Below are positions 10,686-24,087 of a DNA stretch of 64,000 nucleotides, piece after piece (position 1 is the first letter of the stretch; the number at the start of each line of letters is the position of its first letter). Origin of the DNA: Ascochyta rabiei (Eukaryota > Ascomycota > Dothideomycetes > Pleosporales > Didymellaceae); assembly GCF_004011695.2 (NCBI RefSeq), contig NC_082405.1, positions 558,001 to 622,000 on the forward strand, written 5' to 3'. Position numbers and translations under genes: made by a program. Below the pieces are notes generated by a model. It was not told where the DNA came from and searched no databases. It was given only the letters and a program-made list of their open reading frames with translations.

Positions 10686-11656
10686 GTAACTACACATCTA
10701 TCCTATTAAAGCCTTTTTTATTTAAATATTTTAGTTGTTAAGCTTTAAATATTATTATAGACAATTATTATATATAGGTGTATTTATTAATTAGTAGTAT
10801 ATATTATATAAATATTCTATAAAACCCTAGTTCTTTCTTTTTCCCCTCTTATAATATATAATTATTTAGTAGAAGGCAATAACAAGCCTCTAGTAGTATT
10901 GCTTTACAAGAGCTATATTCTTTACCTAAATAGTAACTTACTTTATATAAATAGCGTTTATGTTTATATCTTTAAATATTAGTTTTATATTCTTCTATAA
11001 GAAACTAATATATACCTTTAAAGACACTAATAAGGAAAGACTTAGCAGACTCCTAAAGAGCCTCTAGAGCGCTAGCCTAGAACTAAAGATTATTCCTTAG
11101 TTAAAGAGCAACTTCCTAAACTATGCGTAAGAATAGCATCTTAGGTATTAATAATTTAGTTAACCTCTAGTATTAACAGATATTGCGCAGCGCAACTACT
11201 ACCTTAGAATTAGTTATTAAATATAATAATAGAATATAGTAATATACTACCAGCCTTATAACAGTACCTACGCTTTAGTAGCAGAGCAGGCGCCTTACAG
11301 GCAGACTTGGCTGCTAAGGGCTTCCTTACCAGCGTGCTGCCAGTTACAGCTAATCCTTAGCTTAGGACAGCCTTGTTCCTGCGACCTCTAGCTATATTAG
11401 CTGTAATAGTTAGCTGTAATAGTATGCTGTAGTAGTAGGCTGTAAAAACAAGTGTAATAGCAGGTGTAATAGCTTACAGGCTGTAATAGCTGTAATAGTA
11501 GGCTGTAATATTATAGTACGCCTAGGTTACGCAGTAAAATTGTAGTAGTATAGCTGTTATAATAGTGTAGTATTGTAGTGTAAAAGGTAATAGTAGAGTT
11601 TATTAATAGGTTAGTGTAATAACGCGTGCAGAGGTCTGTGCGCTGCTAAAGTTTAG

Positions 11657-12345
11657 GCTGCTACCTAACGTAAGAAAATCAGAATCTGTAGCTAGTAGAA
11701 GGTTATTATAACTATTATACACTAGCGTAACTATAATAAAAGCTTATAATAACCTACTAGTAGTATAAATACGCTAAGTACATTCTTTTAGCCTAGGCTG
11801 CGTCTAATTCTAATTTAATTTAATATTGTAAGACGTGTTACAAATGTTTCCTGTTACTTTAGCACTAGCGTTTATTATTTAAGCGCTAGTAGAGGCTGCT
11901 ACCTAGCGCAAGAAAACTAAAATCTATTATAAGTAGGGGATTATTATAACTATAATGCATAAACAGTTATGTAATAAAAACTGTAATAACTTACAGATAG
12001 TACAAATACACTAAGTATATTCTTTTAGCCTAGGCTGTGTCTAATTTTAATTCAATTTAATATTATAAGATGTGTTGTAAATGTTTCCTATTACTTTAGC
12101 GATAGCGTTTGTTGTTTAAGCGCTAGTAGAGGCTGCTACCTAGCGTAAGAAAACTAAAATCTATTGCAAGTAGGGATTATTACAACTATAATGCACAAAC
12201 AGTTATATAATACTAAACTATAATAACCTATAGATTTTGTATATTTACTAAGCGCATTTTTTTAATATAGGTTGCACCTAGCTCTAAGCTGTTTTAATAT
12301 TATTAGAAGGGGTTTTAATGTTTTTTGTTGTAACAGCGCTAGCGT
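11657..12345 (+). repeat. three tandem 236-238-bp units ahead of the accessory gene
   Basis: Units begin near 11657, 11893 and 12131 at GGCTGCTACCTA-like anchors. Each includes a leader-like AT-rich segment and ends with a sequence like AATGTTTCC...TTTAGC.CTAGCGTTT. The last unit continues into the ATG at 12318 and AGCGCTAGCGTTTATTGC. So the repeat contains the start-codon region of the downstream gene. The second hAT copy has four units. Confidence 0.8.
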
Positions 12346-13730
12346 TTATTGCTTTTGCGCTAGCAAAACTAGGACAGGTTAAGCACAGACTAGCTGCTAA
12401 AAAGCTTACTACCGCCCTGCTCTTCTATAACACCTTCTACATCTATAATACCTTCTATTTATACAATACTACACGTTATTACTACCTCCTACTACAGTTA
12501 GCATAATTAAACCTAATGCTAATAATATTAAGAAGGAGGAGGAGGAGGAGGAGGAGGAAGATATGCTAACCTTTACTAGCACTACAGGTACCAGTATACC
12601 AGCTAGCTTCACTACTAAGGAGTAGGATTAACTAAATAAGGTAGTTATTACAGCCTGTTATAACAGTTAGTGCTAATAATACTAGGGTTTCTATTTAAGA
12701 GACTATAAGATTAATTAAGTCCTTAATTCTTATAGTTAGATTAGGGCTGTAGACCAAAAGACTAGCACAAAAGTCTTATTTAAGGGAGAGCTTAGCAACA
12801 GTATCTGCACAGTTTAACAAAGAAATTAAGCTGCCTTGCGTAGCAAAGAGAAGGAAATTATTAATAAGATAAAGCCTGCTAATTATGCAGCAAAATACTA
12901 GGCTAGGCTAAAGTTAGGTTAAGACTAGTCTTATGCTTTAGCAGATCTTAATGTTTAAGCTGTAATAGTAGCCTAGACTAAAGAAGATGTAGATTAGCAA
13001 CGCTTTAAGTTATCTACTAGTAGTTAGTTATTACAGCTTCTTATTACAAACATTTACTAACTAAGAACAGCTAAGTAGCTTAAAAATAAGCTTAAGACTG
13101 TTTATAAGAAGTAGGATAATCTTAAGCATAAAATAGATCTTCGCGCATACTAACAGGCCCTTAGAAAGCATGCAGAACTTGCTTAAGACAGTTCTACTAC
13201 TAGTTAGACTACTGTAGGCTAAGGTAATAAACAGCTCTTTTCTAATAGCGGCGTTGTTAAGAAACTACTCTGCTAAGAGTATTAGCAAGGTCTTTAAAAA
13301 CCTAAAGATAACACCTTTAAAAGCAAGAAGGAGAAGGAAGAATAGGAGGCCTTCTGTAATAATATGTCACCTAAAAGCATAGTAGTTGCAACTAATAATA
13401 CCTAGCTGTAAGTTATTACATTATATTATTACATATACTTACTAATTACTGTAGTTAAACTAAACCTCTGTCTCTCTTAGATAAGATTAGTTAGGATACT
13501 AAGCTTGTTAGCTATTGCCTATTTATTCCAGCACCTAACAATAATAAGTGTAAGAAGGAGATTAAAGAGTCTAATTCTAAGCTAGAGGAGTACTATTAAT
13601 CTATGCTAAATGTGTATAAGACTAATAAGTAATTTTACAAGTTATTAGCTAAAAAAGATATAGAGGAATTAGGATCTAAAGGATCTAACAATAATAATAA
13701 GATAGATCTAGATTAGATATAGAGCTAATG
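12318..13730 (+). pseudogene. RIP-mutated accessory gene of the hAT element, function unknown
   Basis: I do not recognise this protein. From the ATG at 12318 an open frame of 62 codons begins MFFVVTALAFIAFALAKLG. After it, another frame runs from a Glu-rich tract (GGA repeats, about 12531-12560) through DMLTFTSTTGTSIPASFTTKE and a Lys/Glu-rich, probably coiled-coil stretch to about 13700. It has many TAG/TAA codons at likely former Gln and Trp positions. An intron or the RIP mutations probably separate the two frames. The homologous region at 26783-28195 shows the same organisation, so this is a constant part of the element and not a chance ORF. Confidence 0.55.
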
Positions 13731-14214
13731 TTTTAGCTTAAAATAACAGCTAATTAACACATACATAGCCTCTTTTGCAAGATCTACTAATTTCTGTTTA
13801 ATTTATTATTTTGTATCTCTACCTAATCAGAAACTCACTTAAGATATCTAAGCTAACCCTAAGAAAATAGTGAAACAACTAGTTCCTAGCACTAAATATA
13901 AAAATCTTGCTGTTAGGGACTTAGGGCTTAGGCTTGCCCTAGGCAGTTTATTAAAAAGTTTTTCTATTATCCTGTTGCCTTAGGATTAAATATCTATATT
14001 TGTTATGTCTACATATAACATATATGTCATCACTACTAGTAGACACACCTTCTACTCTACCTAAGCTTCTTCTATCTCTTACTTTCTCTGCTACACAACT
14101 TGTTAAAGGGGCGTTTCTAAAACAATTATATCTTATTAAACGGCCAGTATCCCTAGACCCTAATACTAGTAATAGTAAGGCAACTATTATAGTATAGGAT
14201 TAGTGGTAGACAAC

Positions 14215-14415
14215 TATAAAGAGTGTACAAAGCAATTACAAGGGAGAATAGGGTTAAAGAGGATAGCAGGTGTATTAAGGTACGTAGTGTGTAGTAACAA
14301 GACTAATTACTAGAGTATTAGCAATAACCTTAGACACCCTTATATATTCTAGGCTGACTAGCCCTATAGTAGCTCGCTAAGACAGGCAGAGGTACCTCTA
14401 GGCCCAGCGCCAGCA
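14215..14415 (-). repeat. 3' LTR of the gypsy element (201 bp)
   Basis: Starts TATAAAGAGTG (original TG changed to TA) and ends CCAGCA on the plus strand. Pairs with 21306-21507, differing mainly by transitions. Confidence 0.85.
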
Positions 14416-14949
14416 ATGCCTCCCTTCTTTAGATTGTTTAGCTTAAACAATGGCATAATTAGTAATACTGTATTATTTTAGCCTAGCTTTAGACGTGTTT
14501 ACTCCGTCTGTCCTATTATAGCTAATTCTGACTAGGTTTAGGCGTTTTAGACGCCTTGTAAGGCTAGATAGGGCTTAATCCTAATTCTGCCTTCACCTGG
14601 TAAAAGTCAAACAGAAATCCTCTCTTACCTCTTACTTCACCTCCAGGGTCTAGGCAGCCGCCTGCGCAGGCTAAAGCTCTAACTAGGTAGCTAGCAGCAT
14701 ATAAGCTATCTATACCCCTAGTTTTATTAGTTACTACTACATCCTACTTTATTTTAGTAAGTACTAACCTATTCTGTCTAGCACTTTTGTAAGGATAGCT
14801 AAGGAATTTTCTAGGTCTTTCTAGCACGTTCTAACACGTTTTGGCAGATAGCACCGCACAAGACGCCTTAGTAACCTTTTTAGACTGTTCCTAACCACTA
14901 CCACCCACCACTAACTGTTTTTAACTATTACTAACTACTATTTGCTATA

Positions 14950-15960
14950 GCTGTTATGTTAATGCCTGCTTACTATAAGATTAATATTGCTAAGAATAGT
15001 AGGACTGCTAAGCAGTACTGTATGCTCTATCTCTACTACATTGCTAATAGTAATGTCTATAGGGACTGTTGTTTCTCTACTAACCTAGCTTTGTAGGGTA
15101 GCCTGCGCTATAGGGAAGCCTAGGCCTACTGCTATAGAGAGTGTTATAATAGCAACAAGAATTGCCTATTAGTACGTGTTTTGTCTCCTTTTAGCTTGTT
15201 TTAGCATCTTTTAACACGTTTAGGGCCCTAATAAGTACGCTAACAGCTATTTAAGGCTTTCTAGCAACATAGCACGCCTTTACTCTAGTTGCTGCCTAGT
15301 TGCTGCTGCTTATGCTGCTATTGTTAATGCAGCTAGCGTTAAGACTACCCCTGCAACACCTGCTACTACCGCACCTATATCTATTAATAAGAAGACTGTA
15401 ATAGGCAAGTCTATTATTAACTAGGCTAGCTTGTTACTAGGTATAATTTAAGAGTATGTTCTAATATATTTTAGCTTAATATAGTATAATCTAACCTTTA
15501 TAGGAACTATTTACTATAGGAAGAGCTACTTATACTCTATAATAGCAACACTTACATACGTAAGTTAACCTTATCTAGCATCTATATTAAGAAGTAAGAT
15601 TAATCTAAGGCTAGCGCTGTTAAGGCTAAGATAAAGCAAAAGAAGATGTTAGAGGAGAGCAGTGGCAAGTCTAATCTAGATGCGCCTATTACCCCCTGCA
15701 AGAAGGTATTATAGCACGTTTTAACCCGTTTTAATAATATGTAACTTCTTTTAGTTAAAGTACCAGATTGCTGGCACCAGAAAGACCCTTAGTTAACTCT
15801 AGGAGGAACAAGAGGAGCAGGAGGCTGCTGAACAGGCTGCTGCTAACGCTGCTGCCGCTGCTGCTGCTGCTAAGAAGCCTTATAGTAGTCGCAAGGCTGC
15901 TACTTATACCTATAGTAGAGGTTATAGTTAATAGATGTTCCCTATAATAGAAGGTTTAGA
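14950..15960 (+). pseudogene. opposite-strand coding remnant inside the gypsy element, function unknown
   Basis: Downstream of pol and reading opposite to it, this stretch gives protein-like segments: a Cys-rich part (KQYCMLYLYYIANSNVYRDC, near 15010-15070), an Ala/Thr/Pro-rich part near 15290-15400, and a Glu-then-Ala-rich segment from GCT repeats near 15810-15880. Stops and frame changes are frequent. I do not recognise a family. The other gypsy element in this window also carries an opposite-strand remnant in the same position. Confidence 0.4.
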
Positions 15961-16329
15961 TTAATAATACCTAAGTTTGTAGTTAGTAGATAGTTTTAGG
16001 CTAATATAGCAATTAGGTGCATTACACTCTTAGATAGTCTAAATAATACTAGAAAGGTGTTCTTCTATACTAATTCTCCTATATCTGCTTACAATTGTAA
16101 CTATATAATGTAGCGTGTAACTTTCTTTATCTCCTTATATTAGAAATAGCTATAATAGGCTAAAAGATATCTGCTTTAGCTAGTCTGTATTTCTTAGGGT
16201 AAGGTAGGGTTATGTTTTCCCTTAGCGTAAACTATTAAACACTTATTAGTTAAAAAACCCCTGTAGGGAAAAATCATAATTAAGTAAAGGTATTTAGCCT
16301 TTTTAGTCCCCCTCTTTTTTAGACTTTAA

Positions 16330-19300
16330 CCTTAACGTCTTATTATGCGGTCTAAGCAGTTACTTTATAGTTTTCTAGTATTGTTTCAGCGCTTCTTTAG
16401 AAAGATTTGTGCTAATTTCCTAGGAGTTTTCTAATTTAGGGAATCTGTCCTACTTAATAAGGTATTCCTACTGTCTGTTATCTAGTTACCTTCTGTTAAG
16501 GACTTTTTCTACATCCTACACCTTTTCTTCCCCTTTAACTATAGGTTCTTGTATTTATTCCTATATAATTAGGAGTTAACTTCTTAGTATATATAGGTCT
16601 AGTAGTAACACATAGAATACTAGATAGGTCCCTTTTATTCCTAGCAGGTCTACTCTATATGCACTAGAACCAATCTAGGCTATAATAGTCCTAGGTCCTA
16701 GGTATTTCTAGTCTAGCTTCTTTTTTAGGCGTACTGTCCTAATGTTCTTACTAGAAACTAGTACTTTATTGCCTACTTTAAAGAGTGCTAGTAGTCGTTT
16801 CTTATCTAAGTGTTTCTTTTAATACTTGTTTAACTTTTCTATGTTTACTTTACAGGTAGCCTGTAAGGCAATAACTCTAGCAGCTAATTCCTTTGCAAGG
16901 GGAAATTCTCTGCCTTTTAATACTAAAGTAGGCTAATCTGTGCTCCTTAGATCTATACTATAACAGGCTTAGAAGGGTGTTACATTTATAGATGCGTAAA
17001 TGCTATTATTATACGCAAATTCCGCAATTAAAATCTATAGGGCCTAATTGTCTTATTCTAGAGTATAATAACAACGTAAGTACTGTTTAAGAGTCTGATT
17101 TTGCCTTTCTGTTTAGCTATCTGTCTAGGGATAATAGGCTAACGTTAAGACTTGTCTTAAGTTTAAATAGTGGTTAAAGGTTTCCTACGTCTTTAAGTTC
17201 ATTAGCAGCCCCTAATCTAAGATAATTTGTGCTGGCGCGCTGTGTAAGCAGATAATTTCTCTAATCTAGGTGTGTGCTAGGTCTTTTCTATCCTAGTTAG
17301 CCCTAGCTGGTATATAGTGTGATATTTTAGTTAATTTGCACACTACTACTAGTATAGAGTTATACACCAGCCTAGCCACCTTACTAGAGGGTAATTCTGT
17401 AATAAAATCCATCATTACGTCCTCTTATAGTTAGCTTAGTACTAGTAAAGGTTATAATAACCTGTACAGTTTGTGTTAGGTAGTAGTTAATCTCCTACAT
17501 ACTAAGCAGTTGTGGCAGTAGTTAGATACATCCTTATTAATGCCCTTCTAGGTATATCTACGCTAAATCTTCTCTAAGGTCCTTTGTTTTCTAAAGTGTT
17601 CTAACATTAGGTTATTATAACGTTCTTTAATTACTTACACTTTATCTTTTAGCCTTATAAGTAAGATACGCCTCTCCTTAGCTATATTATCTTTTTCTAG
17701 GTTATTTTATCCTGTTTTAACGTTACTTAACTCTTTTTTAGTGCTAGAGAGTTTGTCTGTGTTGTCTAAGTCTGTTGTTAGCTCTGTCTAACTATTCTCT
17801 CTTAATTCTTCTCTTTTAAGATCCCTTACGTCCTTTCTTCCTTTTACGGACAAACAAAGGGTTATAGCTGCTACTAGGGGAGCATTAGGGTTCCTCCTAG
17901 TTAGGATCTCCTAAAGCAGTTATATAAAAGCCTTATTATACTTTTATAAAGGGTCTTACACCTCTCTTATATAATTAGAACGCTATAAGGGTCTATCTGT
18001 AGGGTTTGTAGACCCTAGGCAATAAGTAATTACAAAGTTAAACTTAGATAGCACTAAGTATACCCTTACTTACTAATAGCTAAGAAACTTTGTCTCTATA
18101 AACCATTTTAGGTTTTAGTAATCTGTTAAGATCTTAAAGAAGGTACTGTCTAAGTATCTTTGCTAATGCTGTAGGCTCTAGACAATTACAAGAAGTTCCT
18201 AGTTGTAAGTATTGTAGTTGTACTCTGCTTAGATTAACTTCTTTAAATAGAAGTCTACAGGCCTCTATTAGGCCAGCTTCCCCTCTCTAGGGACTAGTTG
18301 ACTAAGGATTCCTAAGATAGCGCCTCTAGAGGCATCTACTTCAATCCTAGTCTGTCTCCTAGGTACAAAATAAACTAAGATAGGTACGTTTATAAACAAA
18401 TCCTTTATATTCTAGAAAGCTTGTAGGGATTCTTTGCTTAGCTTAAGAGGCTAACTCTCCTCCTTCCTTATTGCTTAACCAGATTTAGCCAAATTTAGCC
18501 CTTTCTAGGTTAATTAGGTTAATAGCAAGGCTAATTTAGAAAACCCTGTAATAAATCTCTAATAGTAGTTTATAAAGCCTATAAATACTTAGATATTACA
18601 AACTGTGCACAGGATTAGCTATTCTTAGATTGTTTTAACCCTGTCTAGGTTAATGCTTACCTCTTTAGGTAAGACTATGTACCTAAGGTACTCTATGCGT
18701 TAACAGTGCTATTTGCACTTGTCTAAGCGCACATAGAGGTTCGCTTTGCAAAGCCTCTCTAAGACCTTCTTAACGTGTCTAACGTGGTCTTCCTCTGTCT
18801 TAGAGTATACTAATATGTTGTCTAGATACATAATATAAGTTATATTAACTAACCCTATTAGTGCCTTGTTTATATAGGCCTAAAATTAGGCAGAAGCATT
18901 TGTAAGTCTAAACAGCATTACTGTGTACTTAAAATGTCTATACCTAGTTTAAAAAGCAGTTTTCTACTTATCCCCTTTCTTAATTTAGATATAGTAATAT
19001 GCCTTGCGTACATCCAGTTTAGTATAGAACTTAGCTTGCGCTAGTTATTCTAGTAACTCTGTAATTAGTAGTAATAGATAGCGGTTTTTAACTGTTATCT
19101 TGTTTAGACCTCTATAGTCTACACACAGTCGTAGGTTACTGTCTTTCTTCTTTAAAAAGAGAATAGGCGCCCCTGCTAGTAACCTTAAGTGTTATATCTA
19201 GCCACATTATAGATATTCTGCTAGATACTTCCTAAGTATCTCTAATTCTGTTGTAGATAGTCTGTATAACAGTTAGTAGGGGGAAGTAGCTCCTTCTACA

Positions 19301-20340
19301 ATATTAATTACTAGGTCGTGCTCTCTATGCTCTAGTAGGACCTAAGCATTATCCTCTAATCCTAAGTGCGCATATTTGCGATACACTTCTAGAATTAGGC
19401 CCTTTTTAGCAGATATTAGGTTGTGTGTACCTACTAAGTTTACTATATATATATAAATGTCTGCTAAGGGACTTCTTATAGTGCGTTTAAACTCTTTAGC
19501 ATCTTCTAACGCTATTTTCTCTAGTTTAGGAGAGTTCCTATACTTCTTCCCTTAGAAGAGCATGCGCTAGCTTAAATAGCTCAGCTTAGGGTTTATCTAG
19601 TTAATCTAGGGTAATCTAAGGTATATCTTGTACCTTTGTAGGTCTGTAACCACAAAAGGTATCTATTAGACCTCCTGTCTTCCACAGGAGTTAACAATAG
19701 ATACTTCTGCTGTAGTTACTCCGTAGATAGGCAATTCTGCTCCGCCTACACCTTTAGCCACTATTTTAGTTAATAGTGTAACCTCTAGATCCTACTCCTT
19801 TGCTAGAAGAACTAAAATTAAGTTTAGTTATAACCCTCTATCTATTAAGGCTTCTATATTCTCTGTGTTGCCTATAGATGCTTTAACTATAAGCAGGCGT
19901 GTATGTTCTAGGTACACTGCCTTATAAAGAGAGATATTCTTCTTCTTCTTCTTAGACAATTTAATATAGGCTACAAGAGAGGAGATTAGCTCTTAGGTCC
20001 CTTGTCTTTTCCTAACTTATCTAGAGTAGGGTCTTTCTAATTTAACTTTAGCTTTAGGCAATTAGGGTAGTAGTAACTAGTTTCTCTGTACTTAAGGCAC
20101 GCGTTTTAGGTCTTATGTAGCCTATCTTAGCCCTTTTTGCCCTTTACCAGCTCCTTACAGAACTTCTTAGACTTAAATAACTTTTTTAGGGTTTTTGTGT
20201 TCCCCTCTAACCTAGAGTTACTAAATTAGCACTTCTATAGTCCTTTGTTAGTTGTCTTGCCCTTAGCTAGAGTCTTCTTAGGTAGCTGTTAGCCATGCTG
20301 ACCTAGTCTCTAGTTAATAATATTAGCTTGTTCCTCCACC
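16330..20340 (-). pseudogene. gypsy gag-pol remnant (minus strand)
   Basis: The minus strand gives a Ty3/gypsy polyprotein interrupted by many stops. Clear pieces are ALIDRG (protease, family DSG) near 19860, [19 protein letters not shown] and FYTKLDVRKAYY (reverse transcriptase) near 19120-18980, NYCHNCLVCRRL (integrase zinc region) near 17520, and a chromodomain-like YLIK*DRFPKLENS*EI near 16430. Former Cys and His of the gag knuckle read as Tyr. It is inactive. Confidence 0.85.
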
Positions 20341-21305
20341 TTTAGGATTGTGTCCCTTTAATTGTAGGGGATAAGGAACAAGTCCTTTTATATGCTAGGG
20401 AGCAGTACAGTAATATATTCTAGAACTTAAAGCTCTAGCATATGTAAGTTGCCTAGTTCCTCCTATAGTAGACGCATAAAATCTAACAGATCTATAGGGG
20501 ACTAAGATTTCTGCTGCTTATATTACTTTAAGGATTTATACGCCGCTTACTTGCGTTTAGCTAGCGTTCCTAGAGTATCTAGCATAATTCTTTTTAGCTC
20601 TTACCACGTTAGTTCCTAGGTTAGCTGATTGTAGTGGTTAGTTGTGCAGTAGGCCTGCTATAACGTCTTTAGGTTCTCTAAGAGGTACCTTACGCTAAAG
20701 TTAATCTTTTATTCCTCTGTAAGGAAATTAACTACAGATTAGAGGAAGTATCTCTTATAATCTCTCTCCTAACAGTTATATTTAGCGTAGTTGCGCTTTA
20801 CGTACTTCTGTAGGGGTTTAGGTTATAGAAAGTTTATAGATAGGGAAGATTGTAGTTTCTCTACCCCTTCTAGTACTTTTTAGAAGGATAGGATTGTTGC
20901 TAGATCTCCTTTGTTGTATTTGCGTCTAAGTTTGCAGAAAGAAGAAAGTTCCTTGCAGTCTTTTGTCTCTTACAACTATTTGCGCAAGTTTTCTAACTCC
21001 TGTTGTTAATTACCTACTTCTAGGCTATTCTGGCCTTCTCTAGCTAAAGCTGCCCTATAGATGCGAATTCTAGGGTAAGGTGTACTGCCTAGAGGACCTA
21101 CAGATCCTCTTAAGGCACTATAGACACTTAGTGTCTGTTAAGGTATCTCCTTATCTGCAGAGGGAGGTGTTACCTCACGCTCTACCAGCTCTCCTACAGG
21201 TAGGTTGTCTTAGTCCCTCTCTAAGGACAGTAAGCCTAGATAATTTAGTTTAAGACTTATAGTAGCTTAGGTCTATCTTTAATTGTAATATAAGAGTAAT
21301 TAGAA

Positions 21306-21507
21306 TATAAAGAGTGTACAAAGCAATTATAAGAGAGGATAGGGTTAAAGAAGATAGCAGGTGTATTAAGGCACGTAGTGTGTAGTAAAAAGACTAATTA
21401 CTAGAGTATTAGCAATAACCTCAGACACCTTTATATAGTCTGGGCTGACTAGCCCTATAGTAGCTCGCTAAGACAGGCAGAGGTACCTCTAGGCCTAGCG
21501 CCTAACA
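21306..21507 (-). repeat. 5' LTR of the gypsy element (202 bp)
   Basis: Starts TATAAAGAGTG and ends CCTAACA on the plus strand, followed by the ACAAC duplication. Confidence 0.85.
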
Positions 21508-24087
21508 ACAACTACATTATAGGGAAGCAATCCTGCTTCTAAAAAGCTACATTAGGATGTACTAACTTACTTAGGCTAGATCTAGAGTAGATATAGTAAA
21601 GCCTCTTAGGTATAAGATAGCTATCTATACGTATACTATTATAACTGTAGGTTAGTTCTTTAGCACCTAGTTATAAAAGGCTATAGGACTAAGCATCTTA
21701 TCTAACACCTTAGTTTATAAGCCTGCAGACAAATTAAGAATCCTACTTATACTTTATTAAACCTCCTATTATATCTATACACTGCCTGCCAGCAAAATAA
21801 AAACTAGTTTTCTTCTAATCCTATATACTCTGCTTTAGCCTTTAAAATAGAGCTTATACAATTAGTTATTAACAATAACCTCTTATTTTAAATAATTAAA
21901 CTGCTATTATTCTAACAATTTATCTACTTCCTAAGGCTAGAAGTTGTAATAACTACCTGTTATAAATTTAGCTAGATGTTCTAGAGCTAATTTAAGGCTG
22001 CTAAACACGCTCTTCTCTAGGATCTTAGTTCTAGTACTAAATTGTCTATTGCATTAGATGCCTAGACTGCAAGCAATTACCTTAGCTTTCTAGCTATTAA
22101 AGGTTACTATATAAATAAGAGCTAGAAATTGTAAGAAGTCCTTTTAGACTTTATTCCTATACGCAGAAAACATACAGGATCCTCTATAGCACAGTAAGTT
22201 CTTTAACTTCTTTAGAAAACTAAAACTATAAAATAACTGCTTGCTATTACTTACAATAATGCTAGTAATAACAGTATATTATTACAGACCTTAGAGAGGT
22301 CGCTATAGCAGAACAACATTACTTAGGATAGTAGAGAGAACACTGTTCCTTATCTTGTATATATAATTAACCTTATTATACAAGACATTATTTACTATCT
22401 CTAACTTAAGGTATTACTAGAACTAGAACATGCATAAAGACTGCAGTAACACTATATTAGGGGTATTAAAAACAGCATGTCTGTTCTAAACTCTCTCTAG
22501 AAGGTAGAAAATATTTATTACATTATTTTATTATATACTAAGTGTAACACAGATCTAAGCTATCTGCATTGCAATAGATCTATTACTATAACAATTTAAG
22601 AGGTTTCTTACACTATAGAGTAATATTCTAGCAAATTATTAACTATTAGTTATATAAGATGTTAGGACTAGGTAGAACTCTACCTACAATATGTGTAAGC
22701 GTACACTAAAGCTTTAGGTCTACATTAATAAATAGTTAGAGTAAGAAATTATACTAAAGGCACTAAGCTGTAAAGAAGGTGCTTCTATATATAACAAGGT
22801 AGCAGAAGCTAATTTTAAAGATCTTAAGAAACTTTAACTAGCAGCAACTAAGTAGCAGCACCTGCGGGCTGTTACAATAATGCTACAGCAATTTAAGAAG
22901 GCATCTAGTGCCCTTAGTAAGACTTATAAGCCCCTTATCTAGCACATCTAGCTAATGTATAACTAGTTATTCAATTTCTTAGATTAGATAACTAAAGAGC
23001 TTAGCAACAACCTAGGTTACGCTAATAACTTAGAATAGCTAGAAGTTATAAAAGCAGCTGCGCAAAAGGGTTGTGTTAAGCTGTCTAAGTACTATTTAAA
23101 AACAGAGGACAGTTATAGGTTCTTGTTTAACTATGCAACTATTTTAGATCTAAGCTAGAAGCTTACTATGTATAAGGTAATGTTATTATAGTAGTTTATT
23201 ATATACTATTACTAACTACGTTATAAGGATAATACCTAGCACATTAAGATAAGCACATGTACTAAGAGTAATTCTTACAATACCTAGATTGTTATAATAA
23301 CAATAATTTAGGTTGCTCTACATAAGTACTTTACAACCCTATTTAATAGTTAGTAGAAGATAATTAGTTCTAAAAACCTGCAACATTAGTCTAGCAACCT
23401 AATAGGAGCTTCTTATCCTACAGTTAGAGTTTAAACCTGTCTAATAATAACAAGGAGGTAGCTTACACCTGCTAAGAAGGAAAGGCCTATCTTAGTACCC
23501 CTTGTATACAACAGGAAGATAGATTTAATCTACTAGATTAGTAGAAGGTTAATGCTGCAACTTATCTACAACTTGCTTGTGTAGCAAAAGATATACTTAC
23601 AGTACTAATAATAGAAGTTAGAGTTAAACAGGTGTTTAATACAGCTAGGGATGTAATTAGGGACTAACAGCACAGGTTATCTGCTACTACAATACGCTAG
23701 ATTATGATTCTAAAGGATTCTCTTACTTTAGCACAGATACAAGAAGGGGAGGAGGCAGCTTTAGATAAGCTAGATAATCTCTTTAAGCTACTAGCTTGTT
23801 CTAGTCTAGAAACAGAGGTTATAGAAGAAGAGCAACACAGTAGTAGTACTAAAGAAACTAGTCTATTAACTCTATCTTAGCAAGAACAGTAGCTGTAAAA
23901 GAGAGTAAGGCCACTACAGTATTAGGATACATAGTTCTGTAATAAATAGATGTTATAAATAGAGAATATCCTAGAATTCTGTCCTCTATTTAAATCTTTT
24001 AAAATTAAGTTCTTTATGTATCTAGCATTTCTAAGTAGTATACTATTAAGCATGTTGTCTGTAGTATTATAGAAGATTAGGTAACTT

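Larger units (their letters stand above)
14215..21507 (-). mobile_element. Ty3/gypsy chromovirus-like LTR retrotransposon (7.3 kb), RIP-mutated
   Basis: LTRs at 14215-14415 and 21306-21507 are flanked by the 5-bp duplication ACAAC (14210-14214 and 21508-21512). The unoccupied site is visible in the other hAT copy near 35876-35886. Coding is on the minus strand: gag zinc knuckle near 20040-20105, protease near 19860, reverse transcriptase 19200-18600, RNase H, integrase with its zinc-binding His/Cys region near 17450-17600, and a chromodomain-like segment near 16350-16520. A purine-rich tract (AAAGAAGGGAGG) borders the 3' LTR. Between the pol end and the 3' LTR lies an extra region with coding signs on the opposite strand. 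Confidence 0.9.
14024..24080 (+). pseudogene. hAT transposase, RIP-mutated and split by a gypsy insertion
   Basis: The gene starts at the ATG at 14024 (MSSLLVDTPSTLPKLLLSL), breaks at 14214 where the gypsy element entered, and resumes at 21513. The C-terminal part contains the hAT dimerisation block (VNAATYLQLACVAKDIL, then VFNTARDVIRD and RLSATTIR) near 23550-23710, the family's best-conserved region. Numerous in-frame stops remove function. The start is supported by the second copy, where the same ATG (35692) follows directly after another insertion. Confidence 0.82.

Noticed and set aside
11390..11520. GCTGTAATAG-type repeats considered as a CRISPR-like array
   Set aside because: Units are short, degenerate and contiguous, with no spacers, and the genome is fungal. 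It is a minisatellite.
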